64,000 bases of DNA from Hawksworthiomyces lignivorus (GCA_002917075.1 NTMA01000035.1:62001-126000); one strand, 5' to 3'. Positions 12,237-23,219 are shown, counted from the stretch's first letter. Translations and numbers: made by a program. The notes: generated by a model not told the origin, from the sequence alone.

Positions 12237-13020
12237 GATCAAATTATTTACCAGGTCAGCGAAAATGATGAAATTGGGAGCTTGTCCAGAAGGGTGTCGA
12301 ACTAGACGGCAAGCATGTTGACATCGGACTAATATACACAGCTATATGCCGCCTGAGCCCCGGAATTTCCGACGTATGACATCCGCCATTACTAAATCTT
12401 TCTTGATCGGCCGAGTTTTCTTGGATGCGACTTGAGACTGGAAGTGGAATTGGTTTTGACATACAACTGGTCCCACATCCAATGGTCAAAGATCCAGGCC
12501 ACGGGGCTAGCTGCAGCACCGAGTTCGGGAGAGTCCTCGGGTGAGTTTCCGGAATCAACATCGTCAACGAGCGAATGAGGTTGGTCGTATTGTGTAATAA
12601 CTCTTGTCCCCCATGTTCGGGCCAGTTATCGGGGACGACTAGACCTGCAAGTTGTGGGGTTAGCGTAGATAAGGTACGTCTTGGCCAATTTGTCTTTCGG
12701 GTGAGCCCTCGGGTGAGTCGCCGTTGGTATCCACGAGCCATGTCTAGTCCAGGCTTGGGTATTGTCTACCCCGGTACATCTCGAACTAGACCAGCTCCCG
12801 GCGCTAGCTTCATCTCTGCTTATTTTTTTCCTCGTCTCGTGCAGCGTGCCAACCGCAACCTTATCAGACTGTGGACTTTCTCGACTTCTAGCACGCCCGC
12901 AGTGACGGCATATAAATGCAACACCATGGAACGACGAGGAGTATAGCAGACGAGGAAGACAGTTTGTCACCTGCTGATAAAATTTGCCGCCCGTCAAACT
13001 CCTGCATTCAAGCCCAAAAT
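12237..13020. promoter_or_regulatory. Divergent promoter of dioxygenase and NCS1 permease, with TATA box
   Basis: Starts facing apart leave 784 bp. A TATAAA at 12911-12916 on the plus strand overlaps an in-frame ATG at 12916. This argues that transcription starts downstream and that the permease uses the ATG at 13021. An open minus-strand frame at 12256-12741 shows no family resemblance and is not called. Confidence 0.5.
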
Positions 13021-15037
13021 ATGAGCCTGTGGAAGAGAATTGACAGCGCCCTCGTGGTCAGCAATGCCACCGATCGCCTTGACAACCGCGAACTGCGCGC
13101 GATCCCCGTCAAGGACCGCCAATGGGGCATGACTGCATACGGGGTGTTCTGGATGGGCGCCATCTCCGCCGCTGGTGCCTGGATCGCCACGCCTCTGACG
13201 TCTGGCCTGGGCGTGTGGTCTGCCGTATTTGCCATGTTCGGCGGCATGATCTTGTCTAGCATCGGCCTGGCGGTCAACAGCCGTGCAGGCGCCGTGTACC
13301 GCATTCCGTATCCGGTGTTCTGCCGCTCCTGCTTTGGCGTGTATGGTGCCTATTGGCCTATCTTCTGCCGACTTCTGGTCACTCTCGCCTTTGCTGCCAT
13401 CGGCGTAGCAACGGCTGCCCAGCTTCTCAGGTATGCCTGCAGAGCAGCTTCTATTTCCCGTTACGTTCTAGTAGATCCGTCGGACTAATTTGCATTGCCA
13501 GCGTCATGTTTACCTGCATTTCTCCCAACTGGGAGAAGATCCCCAACCACATGGGAGCGAACTCAATTCTCACATCGGGAGACATGATTTCTTTTCTTAT
13601 CTTCTGGTATGTTCACCAGACATTCCTTGGCATACCCTAGTTGTGGCCACCGCGCCCGCAAAAATGCGTATATGTTCTGATCGTTTCACCTGTCCCAGGC
13701 TTGTCTTGTGTTTGTTCTCCGCTGTCCCAGTTCCCCGATGGCGGTTTTTCGTGTACATAAAGATCGTGATCTACTGGGCAGCTACCCTTGGCTTACTAGG
13801 CTGGGTCTTACATCAAACGGGAGGAGCCGGCCCTATCCTTTCTTATCCATCATCCGTGACTGGTTCTGAGTACGCTTGGACGATGGTTCAGTTTGTCTTC
13901 TATTTCTTAAATCAGAGCTCATCGTACATCTCCAACGCCGCGGATTTCTCGCGATATGCAACCAAGCCCCGAGATCCTCTGGTGGGACACCTCGTTACAT
14001 TTCCCATCGCGAACTTGGTCAACACCATCGTCGGTTTCATCATTCTCGGTAGTTCGGTCCCGCTGTTTGGCGAGGTAAGTCTCTCCAGTCTCGATGCATT
14101 CCCCCGTCTCTTGTATTGAATGCTGTTTTCTGACCGCCACTGCTAGGCACAATGGAACCCGGGTACCTTTCTTAAGCTGTTTTTAGAACAAAATTACACG
14201 CCAGGTGGCAGAGCGGCCATGTTCTTTATTTCGTTCGCACTGCTGCTCTCCCAAATTGTCTCATCGGCGCTTGAGAATAATCTTCCGTAAGTGTTGCAGC
14301 CCCATTAACAAAGAAATCGCTCTGGCTGACCATTCTCTAACCTACAGCGGCGCATTCGACATGATGGGCCTCTTTCCGCGATACATCAACCTTCGTCGCT
14401 CATTTTTCTTGGTTCTCAGTACGTATACTCCAAGTGATGTGCAAAACAGAGATATTGGTCAATTTGCTTACGCTCGGCAGTCTCTGCTTGGATTCTCCAG
14501 CCGTGGTATCTCCTCGGCAGCGCGTCGGTGTTCATATCGTTCATCAGCGGGTTCTCCACATTCCTGTCAGCAATCATTGGTGTGCAGCTTGCCCAGTATT
14601 ACATTATCGCCCGCGGTCACCTGGACATGGAAGCGCTCTTCCACGGAGACCCCTCCGGCCCGTACTACTACTGGCGAGGCTTCAACTGGCGAGCGTTTGC
14701 CGCCTACGTCCTCGGAGTCGCACCGAACTTCTACGGCTTCCTTGGGCAGATGGGTGTTTCGGTTCCTGCCTCTGTCACCCACCTGCAGTACTTCTCTTGC
14801 ATCTTGGGTATCGGCGTTTCCTTCATCTTTTTTCTTACCTTTACCTTCCTGCTGCCTCCGAAGAACGGCCTGCCCCGACCAACAAAGTGGATGGAGCCGG
14901 AAGACTTCATTGATTCTACAGACCCATGGTTGTGCCAGGACCAGTCCGACAGGGCTAGCGCCCAGAATGAACTCGCCGGCATGCAAATTGTTGACGCAGA
15001 CGGCCTGCTCTCCACCGATGTCAAGGCTTCTAAATAA
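13021..15037 (+). CDS. NCS1-family permease (Fur4/Dal4-like; nucleobase, allantoin or hydantoin type)
   Basis: A plasma-membrane symporter of 552 aa and about 12 membrane segments from six exons (13021-13430, 13502-13606, 13699-14074, 14147-14286, 14348-14418, 14481-15037). Family landmarks are NRELRAIPVKDRQWG before TM1, AVYRIPYPVFCRSCFGVYGAYWP (shortened in family terms to R-I-P-Y-P-V-x-x-R-S-x-F-G), QSSSYISNAADFSRYA and YYYWRGFNWRAFAAYVLG. These place it with the fungal Fur group, which carries uracil, uridine, allantoin or thiamine-type substrates, rather than the Fcy purine-cytosine group. Substrate cannot be read from sequence. A longer form from ATG 12916 is open but overlaps a TATA box. 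The neighbouring oxygenase and the oxoprolinase/hydantoinase-type gene make a cyclic-amide substrate an attractive guess. Confidence 0.9.
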
Positions 15038-15594
15038 TGTATCTTGTCTAAGGAAGATCTCCAGCGCAGGGCATCTTCAAACATAGCATTTCGTTGAATT
15101 AAACTATTAACTCTTGGATGTATCAGAATCAGTAAATTAATATCTGTTTTGTAAGAATCTGAGGCGACGTGCTGTCACATCTTAAAATTTATTCCCTTTT
15201 GGAAGACCAGGTACACGGAGTTCCCTAAGGCCGCATCAAACAGAAACTCGAACATGCTTGTCGATGCATGCGAATCGACTTTAACATCTCTTCAACCCAA
15301 ACCTCACGTTCACCGTATAAAACGAGATCTCCAAACGACGCCAATACGTATCGGGATCAACAATGTCTAAATCTTGGTCAAAAGTCGTAACTCAAATCAT
15401 CTATATCATTGCATCAATACCAACTCCAAATAGTAAGATAGTCCAAGTAATATCACTTCGTTGGCCGATATTTCTCTCTTAGTTTTGCCTGGTCGATGTT
15501 TCCGCGCGCAGTGCTTTAATGTACCGTTTCGCACGGACTGTCCGTCAGCCTACCACTAATTATATGTCAGTATGAATAAAACGTCCAATACATT
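15038..15594. other. Convergent 3' intergenic region
   Basis: 557 bp of AT-rich sequence between the permease stop and the hydrolase stop. Only presumed 3' UTRs and polyadenylation regions; no further gene seen. Confidence 0.55.
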
Positions 15595-16602
15595 TCATGT
15601 GTATTTTGTGAACCTACTGCTGATGATCTCTGCCCATATTTCGTCCATGTAGTAGAGAGATGAGATGTGTCCACCTGGGATACGCTTGAATTTGGCGGAT
15701 CGGTAGTTGTCCACCAGCCATGCGTTCGTGCTTCCACCAATGTCGTCGCCCCCCGAATCCACCACCAACATTGGTTTCGATGCGTGCTGGTCGTCGAGCG
15801 CGCTGGGCTCAAACCCCCAGTCAGAGTGGATGACGTCCGCCACCTCCATAAATCCGTCCCAGTTTCGGCAGCACTTGATTATGCCTTGCGCCATCCGGTG
15901 GAGAAACGCTTCCTCGGTTAGGTCGTTGGCGACTAGCCACCGTGCGAGAGACTTCTTTTCCTCCGCGTCCATCTTGTTCAGCAGCGTCTGCCGAAGAAAC
16001 GTTTTTGCGCCGTCCAAGCTGTGCAGCTTCGACCCCACGATGCCGCGAAACAGCCACTGGAGCAGGTGGAAGGGAAGAACCTGCGTAGGCGGGCCGATGG
16101 AGATCCAGTTCTCCCAGCTGAGCGCTTTGGCGTAGTTTTTGTGGTACTTGTGCGGCGAGAAGCCGGCCAGCAGCACGCAGCCGACGATCTTCTCGCCCGG
16201 TGGGAAAAGGTCGTATGGCGCCCCATAGATCATCTGGGCCTGCACGGTGCCGTACGATCCGCCTGCGACATACAGTTTGTCGAAAGCACCTGTCGGATAG
16301 AGATGAGAGAGCAGAGCGACCATATCTTTTGCTAGAGTAACATAGTAAGGCACGCTCTTGTCGCGGCTGCTCGTGTTGCCCATGCCCGCCAGCGTCGGCG
16401 AGATCCAGTGTGCATCCAGCTGGCGACAAGGAGCCGGCACGTTTGGGGCGGTGCCTACGCTCATAATGCCGGTGAAAAACAGAACGACGGTTCGAGACGC
16501 TGCAGGGCCGCTGTGGGCATAGGCTAGTTGCCTGTTGTCGGGTAGGTTGATGACATGTTCCTCCTCGCCCTTTGCCCTATCGTAAGGATCTGACGAATCC
16601 AT
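15595..16602 (-). CDS. Alpha/beta-hydrolase fold protein
   Basis: An intronless 335-aa protein without a signal peptide, so probably cytosolic. The nucleophile elbow is GGSYGT with Ser116. The predicted acid lies in LVVDSGGDDIGG and the general base in IPGGHISSL near the C-terminus, completing a Ser-Asp-His triad. The N-terminal NRQLAYAHSG and VVLFFTGIM match the early strands of the fold. Substrate is unknown; an ester, lactone or epoxide would fit. It sits downstream of the NCS1 permease in convergent orientation and may belong to the same accessory metabolic group. Confidence 0.85.
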   Translation of the reverse strand: MDSSDPYDRAKGEEEHVINLPDNRQLAYAHSGPAASRTVVLFFTGIMSVGTAPNVPAPCRQLDAHWISPTLAGMGNTSSRDKSVPYYVTLAKDMVALLSHLYPTGAFDKLYVAGGSYGTVQAQMIYGAPYDLFPPGEKIVGCVLLAGFSPHKYHKNYAKALSWENWISIGPPTQVLPFHLLQWLFRGIVGSKLHSLDGAKTFLRQTLLNKMDAEEKKSLARWLVANDLTEEAFLHRMAQGIIKCCRNWDGFMEVADVIHSDWGFEPSALDDQHASKPMLVVDSGGDDIGGSTNAWLVDNYRSAKFKRIPGGHISSLYYMDEIWAEIISSRFTKYT

Positions 16603-17371
16603 CGCTGAGAGGGTTGTGAATAAAACGCAAAGGAAAGATACTGCGGCTGGTTAAATCTTTAATAATCTTGCTTTTGGTAACCTTTTCCTTGAATGGATCT
16701 TCTGCGCGGGAGAATTGAGAACTAGTAGTAGTTTGCGGACTTTTGGCCTGGCTCTTAAATAAAGACAGCGGTAGCAGTATTTAACACAACCCCTGCCAAG
16801 AGAAATCAGGCAGCCGCGAATTGCTCTGAAAATGGCATACGATTGGTTACTAATAACCAACATCTACCACCCCACTGGCTTATGGGCTATTAGCAACAAT
16901 GCGATCATTGTGAAGAGGGCTAGAACTTTAAGAGGACTTTCAATGGCGTCAATGGTATTTTTATGCAGTCCAGTCAGATTGGTCACATAGGCTATGGCTT
17001 GAGATGTGTAATAAGGGATGAAGTGTTTCATTTCGTCTACGCTGTCTTCTCATTCTGTCTCCAAATGCTCTTATTTCAATTAGCCAGTTCCTCCCTACAC
17101 GGTGGAACTTTTTCTTTTTGTCTATTTAGTGGCTTCCGCGGCTGAATTTCAGACCGCTACTTTGCGAGCGCCTTATCGGGTGCTTTTGCGACACAGTCGC
17201 TGGGTCTCGTCGTTAGCCATCAGACTTGACCTCAAAATGCAACATACTGTGGCACCATGTATGAAGATCTTACTTGATATGACTTTCAAAAATGAAAAGG
17301 GAAAAAGGGGCAGCTCAAAACTTCATGTTTTACACTGGTACCCGCAATCCCAAATGTCCAGGGCAAACCAG
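16603..17371. other. Gene-free stretch
   Basis: About 770 bp between the hydrolase start and the 3' end of the surface-protein gene. Short frames in both directions show no family resemblance. Confidence 0.5.
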
Positions 17372-18381
17372 TTAGAGGACGAAAAGAGTGCCGAGAACAA
17401 GAGCGACAAAGCAAGCGCTGGCGGCAACGAGTGCGTTTTCGCAACCTCTGACTGATCCGGCTGCATTTGGAGAGGCAGATGCGGATGGCGCCGCAGCTTT
17501 TGCGGTATCCGACGCTTGGTAGACCAATAGAGTCGCCGGTACGTCGACCACGCCAACGAAATAACTTGCCTCTGAAGGCTCAATCGTAAAAATGGTCGTC
17601 GTCACTATTGGATCCGTTCCTGTTATGCTGTCCCGAAAACCGGTAATTGTTTCGCCAGGTATGGTCCACGTGCCAGATTCCGAACCTATGTTACTGAACG
17701 GGTACCTTCTTTCGCAGGCCGCTGACGACATGAACGATGCGGTGGGAACCAAAGACAAGCACCGACCGCCTCTTCTGGCTTTAAAACCGCTGCGGAAGAG
17801 ATCTGTCAGCTGCCACGCTGCCGTTACAGAGGGAATATGGAACGAAGGAGGCTGTCAGGAGGAGACAGAGCGAAAACACACCTAGGACAGCACGCAATGG
17901 CAGTCTCTTTCGGCCCCAGGGCATCTATAAATAAGTCTATCGCGGGCTCGAAAAATTCGGGTGTATCTGTGTGATGAGAGCCTTCGGTGGAAAATGCATT
18001 CGACATGTCGAGTATCCCCGACATACTGTACGACGTCGGATTGGGCTTGGCCGCCGCGCCGACCGTGGCCCAGCCGGAAGGGCAGACGAGACCCGGCGAG
18101 TAGTAGGCCAGAATGCCGGGATCCTTGGGATTGGTGTTGGCGAGGCGAGAGGCCATAACAGACTGATAGGCGGAGCCCGCAGGGAAGCAGTCCGCCGGCG
18201 GCGCATGATAGCACTCGGCGTCCCATACAGCAAAGGGCACGTCTTCTGTGAGATCGACCGTGTGTTCTGCGAGCATAAAGTTGACCGGGCTAGTGGTGCA
18301 TGATGCCGGCGCAGTGAACGTCGTCGTCAACGGGCCTAGGTTGAATAGGTTTACATCCGCGGTAGCAGTTGCTGTCGGCAT
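17372..18381 (-). CDS. Putative surface protein with CPSG-type motifs and C-terminal membrane anchor
   Basis: Two exons (18381-17882 and 17789-17372) encode 305 aa. The splice joins CCP to SGFKARRGGRC, recreating the CCPSGF motif that recurs in ascomycete cell-surface proteins beside TTTFTAPASC and YSPGLVCPSGW. Those features, the many Thr, Ser and Pro residues and a hydrophobic C-terminal segment (ALVAASACFVALVLGTLFVL) suggest a protein held in the plasma membrane. The C-terminus could be a GPI-addition signal or a single TM helix. No clear N-terminal signal peptide follows the chosen ATG (MPTATATADVNLF), so an upstream exon supplying one is possible. The molecular function is unknown. Confidence 0.7.
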
Positions 18382-19486
18382 GGCGGTCTGCAGGAAGGTG
18401 AGGCTTTCTTTTGGACTAAGTTTCGATAAAAGCGGAGAGGGATGACCAGCAAACTGAGCCACCTGGGAGAAAATGCCATGCACACCAGCGCCTGATATAC
18501 ACAACTAGGACGAGTAGAGTGGTTTGACGAGCAGTGGAGCCTCATGAGCTTTCTGGGCTGTACAGACTGCGCCACCGGTAAATGTCTCGTCCGGTCGAAG
18601 CCAGGTACGCCTTTGGGTCCAAGGAAGGAATTAGCCGAGAAACTATCCTTTTGAGATATTGTTTAAATCGCGGTCTAGCGTGACTCAGGTGCAGCTGCAG
18701 CGGGCAGCAACGTCGGACCAGCGGATTCGAATTACTCAATCAAGAAATTTACCTCAAAAGAGTGCCCGGGATGTCGCTGGTTCCATTTATCTAGCAGTTG
18801 TAGAGTAGAGTGGCCCGATGAGTTTACTGCTACACTGCAATGGCGCTACGGAAAAGATGCATACCTATTGTATGTGGCCCTAATTTAAAGGGTTGTACAC
18901 AGCCTTCGGATAGCACTTGAATTGCCTTGTCTTTATATCATCTAGGCGGTATCTGGCTCTTTACGGTGGCGGTTGCCGCTCTTATAGACGTCCTAAAGAA
19001 CAATGCCGCAGACTTGGATACTCAATGTTATAAGCTACGAATCTTGTCACTCTGCCCCTGGTCGCTTGTGGAGGCCAAGCACAGGTGCTGCACACCCTTG
19101 GCACAGGCGCTGCACACCTTTGGCACTGGCGCTAAGCACCTCTGCACAGGAAGGATTCGCGGTCTTAGTGCTAGGCTTTAGTTAAAACCAGCTGTCTGAT
19201 CAAGGCACCATTCCGCCAGGTATAGGTGAGCTGTGTTTCGTACTCCGTACTATGCATGCAGCGACATGGACTGTCACTCTACAGTACATTTAGTTATTAG
19301 CGATGGGATCGCATACATAATACATGCTGAAGTACATGATCTTGCCACCTGCACAAAATCAGCGGCTTACTCGTACAAGGGTTTCCCCCTGTCGGTTCTA
19401 CAGCCTTGTTCGAGTTGCTGTTGCATCCGAGATTCAGGCCTAGTACATAACTATTGGTAGCACGCTCAAGACGGTGAACCGACATT
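18382..19486. other. Relic-rich intergenic region
   Basis: About 1.1 kb without a supportable gene. It contains one copy of a dispersed repeat (19025-19150) and the motif GTACTCCGTACTA near 19240, the reverse orientation of the repeat at 8690. Confidence 0.55.
19025..19150. repeat. Dispersed repeat copy A with internal ~22-bp tandem units
   Basis: It starts ATGTTATAAGCTACGAATCT and runs into tandem units of the form aggYgctgcacaccYttggcac, ending in gctaagcacctctgcac. A second copy lies at 38316-38425 in the same orientation. The copies differ mostly by C/T and G/A changes. No coding potential is seen. It may be a fragment of an LTR or other non-autonomous element. Confidence 0.7.
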
Positions 19487-20078
19487 TTGAAGACGCTCGA
19501 CAACTGGTTTACCATGCTGCAGACCTACCTAGAAGGCACCAGCGAAGTGGAACGCGAGCGCATGGAAACAATCTTCTGCCGGTTGCTTGTGCTAGGCAAC
19601 CTTAACTCCAAGTTCCCAGACCCAGATATGTGGCGGCAGACGGCGTTCCAGCTGGTCGCTCAGCTCCTTTGAGAGTATCTGCCAGAAGTGCGGCTGCACC
19701 CCCGCCATACCGCATTTGTAGAGTCATGCCTTGTTGCTGCTAGCAACAACAGCCGTGTTGAATGACTGTAAGACTATTTCGGTCGAATATTGTTTGGGCG
19801 TTCCTTCTTTTGTATGGAGTTGGGTGTTATAGGTTTGGGCGGCCACTCTCTGGCAAAAGGCGACGTAGTTTGTTGTCTCAATTGGACCCCCTACGCCGCT
19901 CATCCTTCGGAGCAACGGCCGAGAGGGCGAATACCGGCTGGTGAGCGACGCCTACCTGGACGGCTACATGTACGGACAGGCGATAGAAGAGCTCGGCCAT
20001 GGCGAATGCAAGTCGGAGTCTTTCGATCTTTGCTATTCTCGAGAATATTCTGCAGACTTGAAGATTGCTACGGCTTGA
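19487..20078 (+). pseudogene. Decayed HET-domain (heterokaryon incompatibility) gene, 3' part
   Basis: The C-terminal signature of HET-domain proteins is visible but broken. In frame 2, DYFGRILFGRSFFCMELGV leads to IGLGGHSLAKGDVVC. After a frame change near 19880-19895 the sequence continues LILRSNGREGEYRLVSDAYL, DGYMYGQAIEEL and ends FDLC. The usual order in HET proteins is GLGP..GD.V followed by FVLR...YRLVGECYVHG, so the two parts belong together. In-frame stops occur at 19670-19672 and just before 19790. No HET catalytic-like N-terminal region was found upstream. HET proteins trigger cell death on non-self recognition; this copy cannot make a full product. Confidence 0.72.
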
Positions 20079-21128
20079 GGCTATGATTATATGACGATAT
20101 GAATGATATGAATGAAATTGCCCTCAAAACAATGCCGCTACACTCCTGCCTGTGGCCGAAATAAGGCCAGGGCCACACGACCGGTACGCTCGGTGCAACA
20201 TGGACATTAACTTGTAGCACAGACATGTTCGTTGCAGAGTGTCTATATTTCACTCCGTTCCCAATGTGTATGCTTGTACAGGTTATGCTTGAAGGAAGAG
20301 GTGTTCTGATACCGGACAGAGTCTACGGAGATTACCATTTTGATAGGGTACCTACTCTTTCTTATATACATCATGGCTCAATTGTATGTTGTAGGCTATG
20401 GTCCAGGAAACCCTCAGCGAGACGACAAATCAAGATGCTGTAGCGAAGCTGATTAGTTGGCATGAATATCGTTACAGCACTTTAGTTCCACAGAGGAGCA
20501 TAAATACACTGATTCCAAATGCAAACAAATTGTCCGATAATAACGTGCTTTTTACTTGTGGTTTGCTAGGTTTTGAATGCTACCTAAGAAGGCTGTATAA
20601 AAAGGGTCTTGAATCATTCCAGCTTCAAAGAGAAGAGACAGATCAACTGAGCAGATATTGTTTTTATATCGTAGGAAGGGTGCTTTTGTATGGATACTCG
20701 TTCACTGTAAGGCACATTGGTTAACGAGCAACATGAAGAGGACAATGACGCATTATAACAAAGAGCATAATACATGTCGAGTTATTATGAGCCCTATATA
20801 TGCCCTATCTGTCACACAGGTAGGCCCAGTTGGAATAGTTCAACAATACACATACACTGGTCAGCACTTTGTCTTCTAGCTGAAATGGGTGAGATGGAAA
20901 AAGAGGGGGCGAGGCACAATGAGCTAAACTAGCTCCCCATGGGATGCTTTTCTGGGCAAAGGTTTGATCCACGTCTGCGGGGGAGGAAGGGGACCACACG
21001 GTTAGTATGTCCTACATATGCTACTACAGCTCTGCATGTTACCCCATTACTAAAGTGAAACTCTCTTCCACCAGCGACGCATCCTGGTGAACAGGTGCCC
21101 TCAAAGACTAGAACTGCTAGAATGACGG
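20079..21128. other. Gene-free stretch upstream of twin-cluster regulator
   Basis: About 1 kb, AT-rich in the first 800 bp. A frame at 20398-20724 encodes nothing recognisable. The last ~250 bp presumably hold the regulator promoter. Confidence 0.55.
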
Positions 21129-23057
21129 ATGATGTCTTCGCCAAATGATTCTGGGGGCGCGAGTCGCAAGCGGACCCGCACCGGCTGTATGACGTGCCGT
21201 GCCCGCAAGATCAAGTGTGACGAATCCGTCCTCGTCTGCAGAAACTGCTCGCGGGCGAGACTGGATTGCGTTCGATCCGACAACGAGAGCCTGCCGCAGG
21301 CTGCTCGCTTCGAGCTGGCCGCCGGCGCCCACAACAGTCAGCAGCTCACGCAGGCTGGTCTGCGGCGGCGACGCACCAAGCGCTCCTGCGTCGCCTGCAA
21401 GCTGGCCAAGAAGCGGTGCGGGGGGGAGGGGCCGCAATGTGCTCGGTGCGCGGAGAAGGGCCTAGGCTGCGTGTATGACAGGGAGCCCGAGCGAACCGCC
21501 TCGCCGGCTGAGTCAACCCCTCCGGCCGACAGAGTGCTGACGAATAAGGCCTTTGTGCTGGAACTCTGCGACGCCTTCTTCGAGGAGGTCGCCCCGCTTC
21601 GGTGCTTTGGATTTCTGCACCGGCACACGTTTCTGCAGGACATCGGGACCCGCCCGCCAGAAACGGACCCCCTCCTGCTTGCTGTCTGCGCGCTGGCGAC
21701 GAAGACGATCCAGAAGCGCGACCTCTGGGACGTCGGGTGCGGCTGGGCGCGCAGCGCACGGCGGCTCCTCTTGGACGAGATCGAGGACATCAGCGTGCGC
21801 CGACTCATGTGCATTGTACTTCTGTACGAGCACGCCGCACGCGTCGGCGAGCAACGGCTCTGCTTCATGCTCTCCGGCATGGCGTCACGCTACACGCAGG
21901 CGCTCAGCCTAAACCTCGAGTACGACCACGACGTGCTGCGCACCACGGGCCTCGTGTCGGCCGTCGAACGGGAGTCGAGAAGGCGGCTGATGTGGGCCTG
22001 CTATATACTCGACACGCTGCTGGCCTGCGGGCTCAACGATCTGCGCGTCATCGACGCCTCCACCATCCGCATCCAGCTACCCTGTGACGACAGGCATTTT
22101 ATCTACAAGCTCGCGTGTCGCACCACAATTGTGCGCACGCCTTCCAACGCGACAGAAGACTGGCAGACCAAGATATCCAGCGAGAACCAGGGCCTCGAAG
22201 CATTCCTCGTGCGTCTGTATCTCATACGCGAACATGTCCTGCAGTACATCAACAGCCACACGGACAAGGAAGACCCCTGGAGGCTTACGTCTTCCATAGC
22301 CGATTTGGAGCATTGGAAGGACTCGCTGCCTCCAGAGCTGCAGTTCAATTCGGACGTGATTGCCATTCGCAAGGAGGAGTCAATGCTCTCAGCTCTCGTC
22401 TCGCTTCACGTCCTCTACCACCAGGTCAACTGTCTGGTTTATCGCTGCACGATCCCCAGCATGTTGTTCCCCGCAAGAGTGCAGACGGGACTCTCGATGA
22501 GGGCTTCCCCCGATTTTTTGTCCGAGAGTCGCAGGGGCTGGTTTGACCACGCTCGCGCCATGAGCACCATCTTCGAAGTGGCCCTCGAGCACCGGCCGGT
22601 GTCCATGACGGATCCCTCCGTGGCTCCTTCGGCGTACAACGCCATCATCATCAAATGGCTCTATCTTACGAATTTCGTCCCCGCTGAAGAGAGGTTCTTG
22701 CAGATGGAGAAAATCCTGCCTCTGGTCAACACTGACCTGCAATTCCTGCAAATACTACAAACGTATCACCCCTCTGTGCGCACGACTGCCTCGGCGGCCG
22801 AGAAGCTGGTCGACGAAGCCAGATTGCGTATTGCCCAAGATCTTACCACTACGCTCTCTGAGACGGGAAATCTCAATATGAACCTGCGCTTCCCGCCGGA
22901 TCGCATCTCGCCAGACTATCGCATGAATGGGCTATCCGCATTTGCACAGATGAGGAAAACGTTGCCAGATCTGCACGCGCCAGACCGGGCGTTTGCTCCC
23001 CCGCAACACGGAGACAATAGGGCTGGTGGAGACCAAGGACTCTGGATGTGGAGCTGA
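21129..23057 (+). CDS. Transcription factor with two complete Zn(II)2Cys6 clusters
   Basis: An intronless 642-aa nuclear regulator. Cluster 1 is CMTCRARKIKCDESVLVC then RNCSRARLDC. Cluster 2, about 60 residues later, is CVACKLAKKRCGGEGPQC then ARCAEKGLGC. Both fit CX2CX6CX6CX2CX6C exactly, so neither is a remnant. Both are preceded by basic stretches (RKRTRTG and RRRRTKRS). The rest resembles the fungal-specific TF domain: RDLWDVGCGWARSARRLLL, ERESRRRLMWACYILDTLLA and a long helical C-terminus. Two ATGs at 21129 and 21132 are possible starts. It is convergent with the sulfatase gene and is the only regulator near the sugar-utilisation genes, which makes it the candidate controller of that set. 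Most relatives carry a single cluster. Confidence 0.92.
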   Translation: MMSSPNDSGGASRKRTRTGCMTCRARKIKCDESVLVCRNCSRARLDCVRSDNESLPQAARFELAAGAHNSQQLTQAGLRRRRTKRSCVACKLAKKRCGGEGPQCARCAEKGLGCVYDREPERTASPAESTPPADRVLTNKAFVLELCDAFFEEVAPLRCFGFLHRHTFLQDIGTRPPETDPLLLAVCALATKTIQKRDLWDVGCGWARSARRLLLDEIEDISVRRLMCIVLLYEHAARVGEQRLCFMLSGMASRYTQALSLNLEYDHDVLRTTGLVSAVERESRRRLMWACYILDTLLACGLNDLRVIDASTIRIQLPCDDRHFIYKLACRTTIVRTPSNATEDWQTKISSENQGLEAFLVRLYLIREHVLQYINSHTDKEDPWRLTSSIADLEHWKDSLPPELQFNSDVIAIRKEESMLSALVSLHVLYHQVNCLVYRCTIPSMLFPARVQTGLSMRASPDFLSESRRGWFDHARAMSTIFEVALEHRPVSMTDPSVAPSAYNAIIIKWLYLTNFVPAEERFLQMEKILPLVNTDLQFLQILQTYHPSVRTTASAAEKLVDEARLRIAQDLTTTLSETGNLNMNLRFPPDRISPDYRMNGLSAFAQMRKTLPDLHAPDRAFAPPQHGDNRAGGDQGLWMWS

Positions 23058-23219
23058 TATTCTGAGGAGATGCATACCACAAAACGTACGGCCCTGGTCC
23101 ATCACTTAGAAGAATGGATAGAAGAGAAGAGGTAAAAGTTTGTAATACGAACAGTTACTGTTTGAATCATTCTATCTATCTGTTTTCAAGGCGTAAAGAC
23201 TTTCTACTATAACCAAAAC

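Noticed and set aside
12256..12741. A 161-codon minus-strand frame between the dioxygenase and NCS1 genes
   Set aside because: No family resemblance, lies in a divergent promoter, and starts near the base of the permease promoter.
12916..13020. Upstream in-frame ATG for the NCS1 permease
   Set aside because: It overlaps a TATAAA box, and the protein from 13021 already has a normal N-terminus for the family.
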